DNA of 64,000 nt from Leptospiraceae bacterium. Its GTDB lineage: Bacteria > Spirochaetota > Leptospiria > Leptospirales > Leptospiraceae. The translations under genes and the position numbers were made by a program. Under the pieces are notes generated by a model. It was given only the letters and a program-made list of their open reading frames with translations, was not told the origin of the DNA and ran no database searches. This document shows positions 63,653 through 64,000 of the stretch, one piece after another. The first letter of the stretch is position 1. Each line of letters starts with the position of its first letter. The DNA lies in NCBI GenBank assembly GCA_022402465.1, contig JAKRSH010000041.1, positions 58,485 to 122,484 on the forward strand, read 5' to 3'.

Positions 63653-63812
63653 GCCTAACTTCGGATTGACGCTTCGTTCGGGTCAAGCCCTCACTGCAGG
63701 CCTCGCCACATTGGCCTTAGTCACTTCGAATGCAAAGCAATGACCTGCCGACGCAAACGCCTCCTCTGGAGGCTCAGCTACGACCAACGTCGGCAATCCT
63801 AGTGCCTTATAC
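63653..63812. repeat. attC-like repeat D (160 bp)
   Basis: GCCTAAC (63653-63659) matches RYYYAAC, and the right end is CTTATAC (63806-63812), where the expected G before TT is C. TTGGCC (63711-63716) pairs with GACCAA (63782-63787) with one mismatch. GCCTCC-TCT-GGAGGC (63759-63773) is the inner hairpin in the place of repeat B's. GGATTG/CAATCC pair near the ends. It is about 80 percent identical to repeat B by eye. The next cassette would begin after it. Confidence 0.75.
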
Positions 63813-64000
63813 TGGCCTAGGTTCGAATCAACATATATTATATAAAAAAGAGGCAATATGATTCCAGAATATTTTTAGCATGAATTTAATATCGTTAAAA
63901 GAACAAATAATGACTTTAATAAGTTCCATAAAATCATACATTTTAAAATAGCGAATTCAACCTATAAGTGCAACGGTTTAGGTAGTTCCCCAAAAGACTT
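63813..64000. other. start of a further cassette, cut by the window edge
   Basis: After repeat D, an AAAGAGG-like ribosome-binding site (63847-63853) precedes ATG (63858) with MIPEYF and then TAG (63876). The same frame stays open after the TAG to the window end (about 40 codons), which is long for this AT-rich DNA. It may be a cassette gene with a nonsense mutation, or chance. Confidence 0.3.

Larger units (their letters stand above)
61074..63812 (+). mobile_element. integron-like gene cassette array (no integrase seen)
   Basis: Three cassettes, each one transcription unit followed by an attC-like repeat, lie in the same direction: 61262-62182 (vapB-vapC), 62183-62918 (lipoprotein) and 62919-63806 (phd-PIN). 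Each cassette's first bases are complementary to the R'' end of its own repeat: 61261-61276 with 62018-62033 (13/16), 62182-62196 with 62756-62770 (13/15) and 62918-62933 with 63644-63659 (14/16). This is the rule for cassettes exchanged between G and TT of GTTRRRY. No tyrosine recombinase is encoded in the window, so it could be a cluster of attC sites lacking integrase, or the array could continue past base 64,000. Confidence 0.75.

Noticed and set aside
61074..63812. CRISPR array
   Set aside because: The repeats are 160 bp long and separated by full genes, with no short regular spacers.
61074..63812. Insertion sequence or MITE as explanation of the repeats
   Set aside because: No transposase and no target-site duplications seen, and the cassette-end complementarity is not expected for MITEs. 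It remains a weaker alternative.

Overview
The window looks like chromosomal DNA of a spirochete, most likely a Leptospira. It is AT-rich, with short intergenic gaps and small lipoproteins that have loose spirochete-type lipoboxes. It also carries a Bat aerotolerance operon and several exported proteins that resemble families I associate with Leptospira. There is no rRNA or recognisable tRNA gene, so the species is not determined.

Positions 1-15,300 are mostly housekeeping and surface genes: a DUF547 protein cut by the window edge, a DUF1826 gene with a palindromic operator-like site, aconitase, two short-chain dehydrogenases/methyltransferase-type enzymes, a patatin-like lipase, small lipoproteins, a beta-barrel candidate and a large chemoreceptor. 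Positions 15,344-22,660 are a minus-strand glycan locus: two membrane GT-C-type proteins, a GT-B glycosyltransferase, an MBOAT O-acyltransferase, an SGNH-like partner and a MazG-like pyrophosphohydrolase. Positions 22,705-33,490 hold queA, a surface-protein/FlgO-like lipoprotein/thioesterase unit, a cheD-HDOD-shikimate kinase operon, a TraB-family protein, a DUF1295 protein, a 7TM-PAS-ATPase sensor and a CFA-synthase-like methyltransferase.

Positions 33,660-44,505 look like one long plus-strand operon: thioesterase, YwqK-repeat lipoprotein, moxR, DUF58 protein, an unassigned membrane protein, batA, batB, batC, batD and htpG. Then come gltB-gltD (glutamate synthase), an NlpC/P60-like hydrolase and a small lipoprotein.

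From about 53.4 kb the window becomes an accessory region with longer gaps, gene remnants (a piece of a BsuBI/PstI-type restriction endonuclease, a frameshifted exported protein, a decayed SDR), an unrecognised two-gene unit, and a TetR-quinone oxidoreductase-Ohr-like-SDR-YCII stress cluster. From about 61.07 kb to the end lies the most interesting structure: a gene-cassette array that looks like an integron array without a visible integrase. Three well-formed 160-162 bp attC-like repeats, plus one degenerate copy, separate a VapBC module, a lone lipoprotein gene and a Phd/PIN toxin-antitoxin module. All genes point toward the repeat that follows them. The first bases of each of the three complete cassettes are nearly perfectly complementary to the first bases of the repeat that closes the same cassette (13/16, 13/15 and 14/16). 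This is what integron recombination between G and TT predicts. The repeats also share a multi-hairpin fold with compensating base changes.
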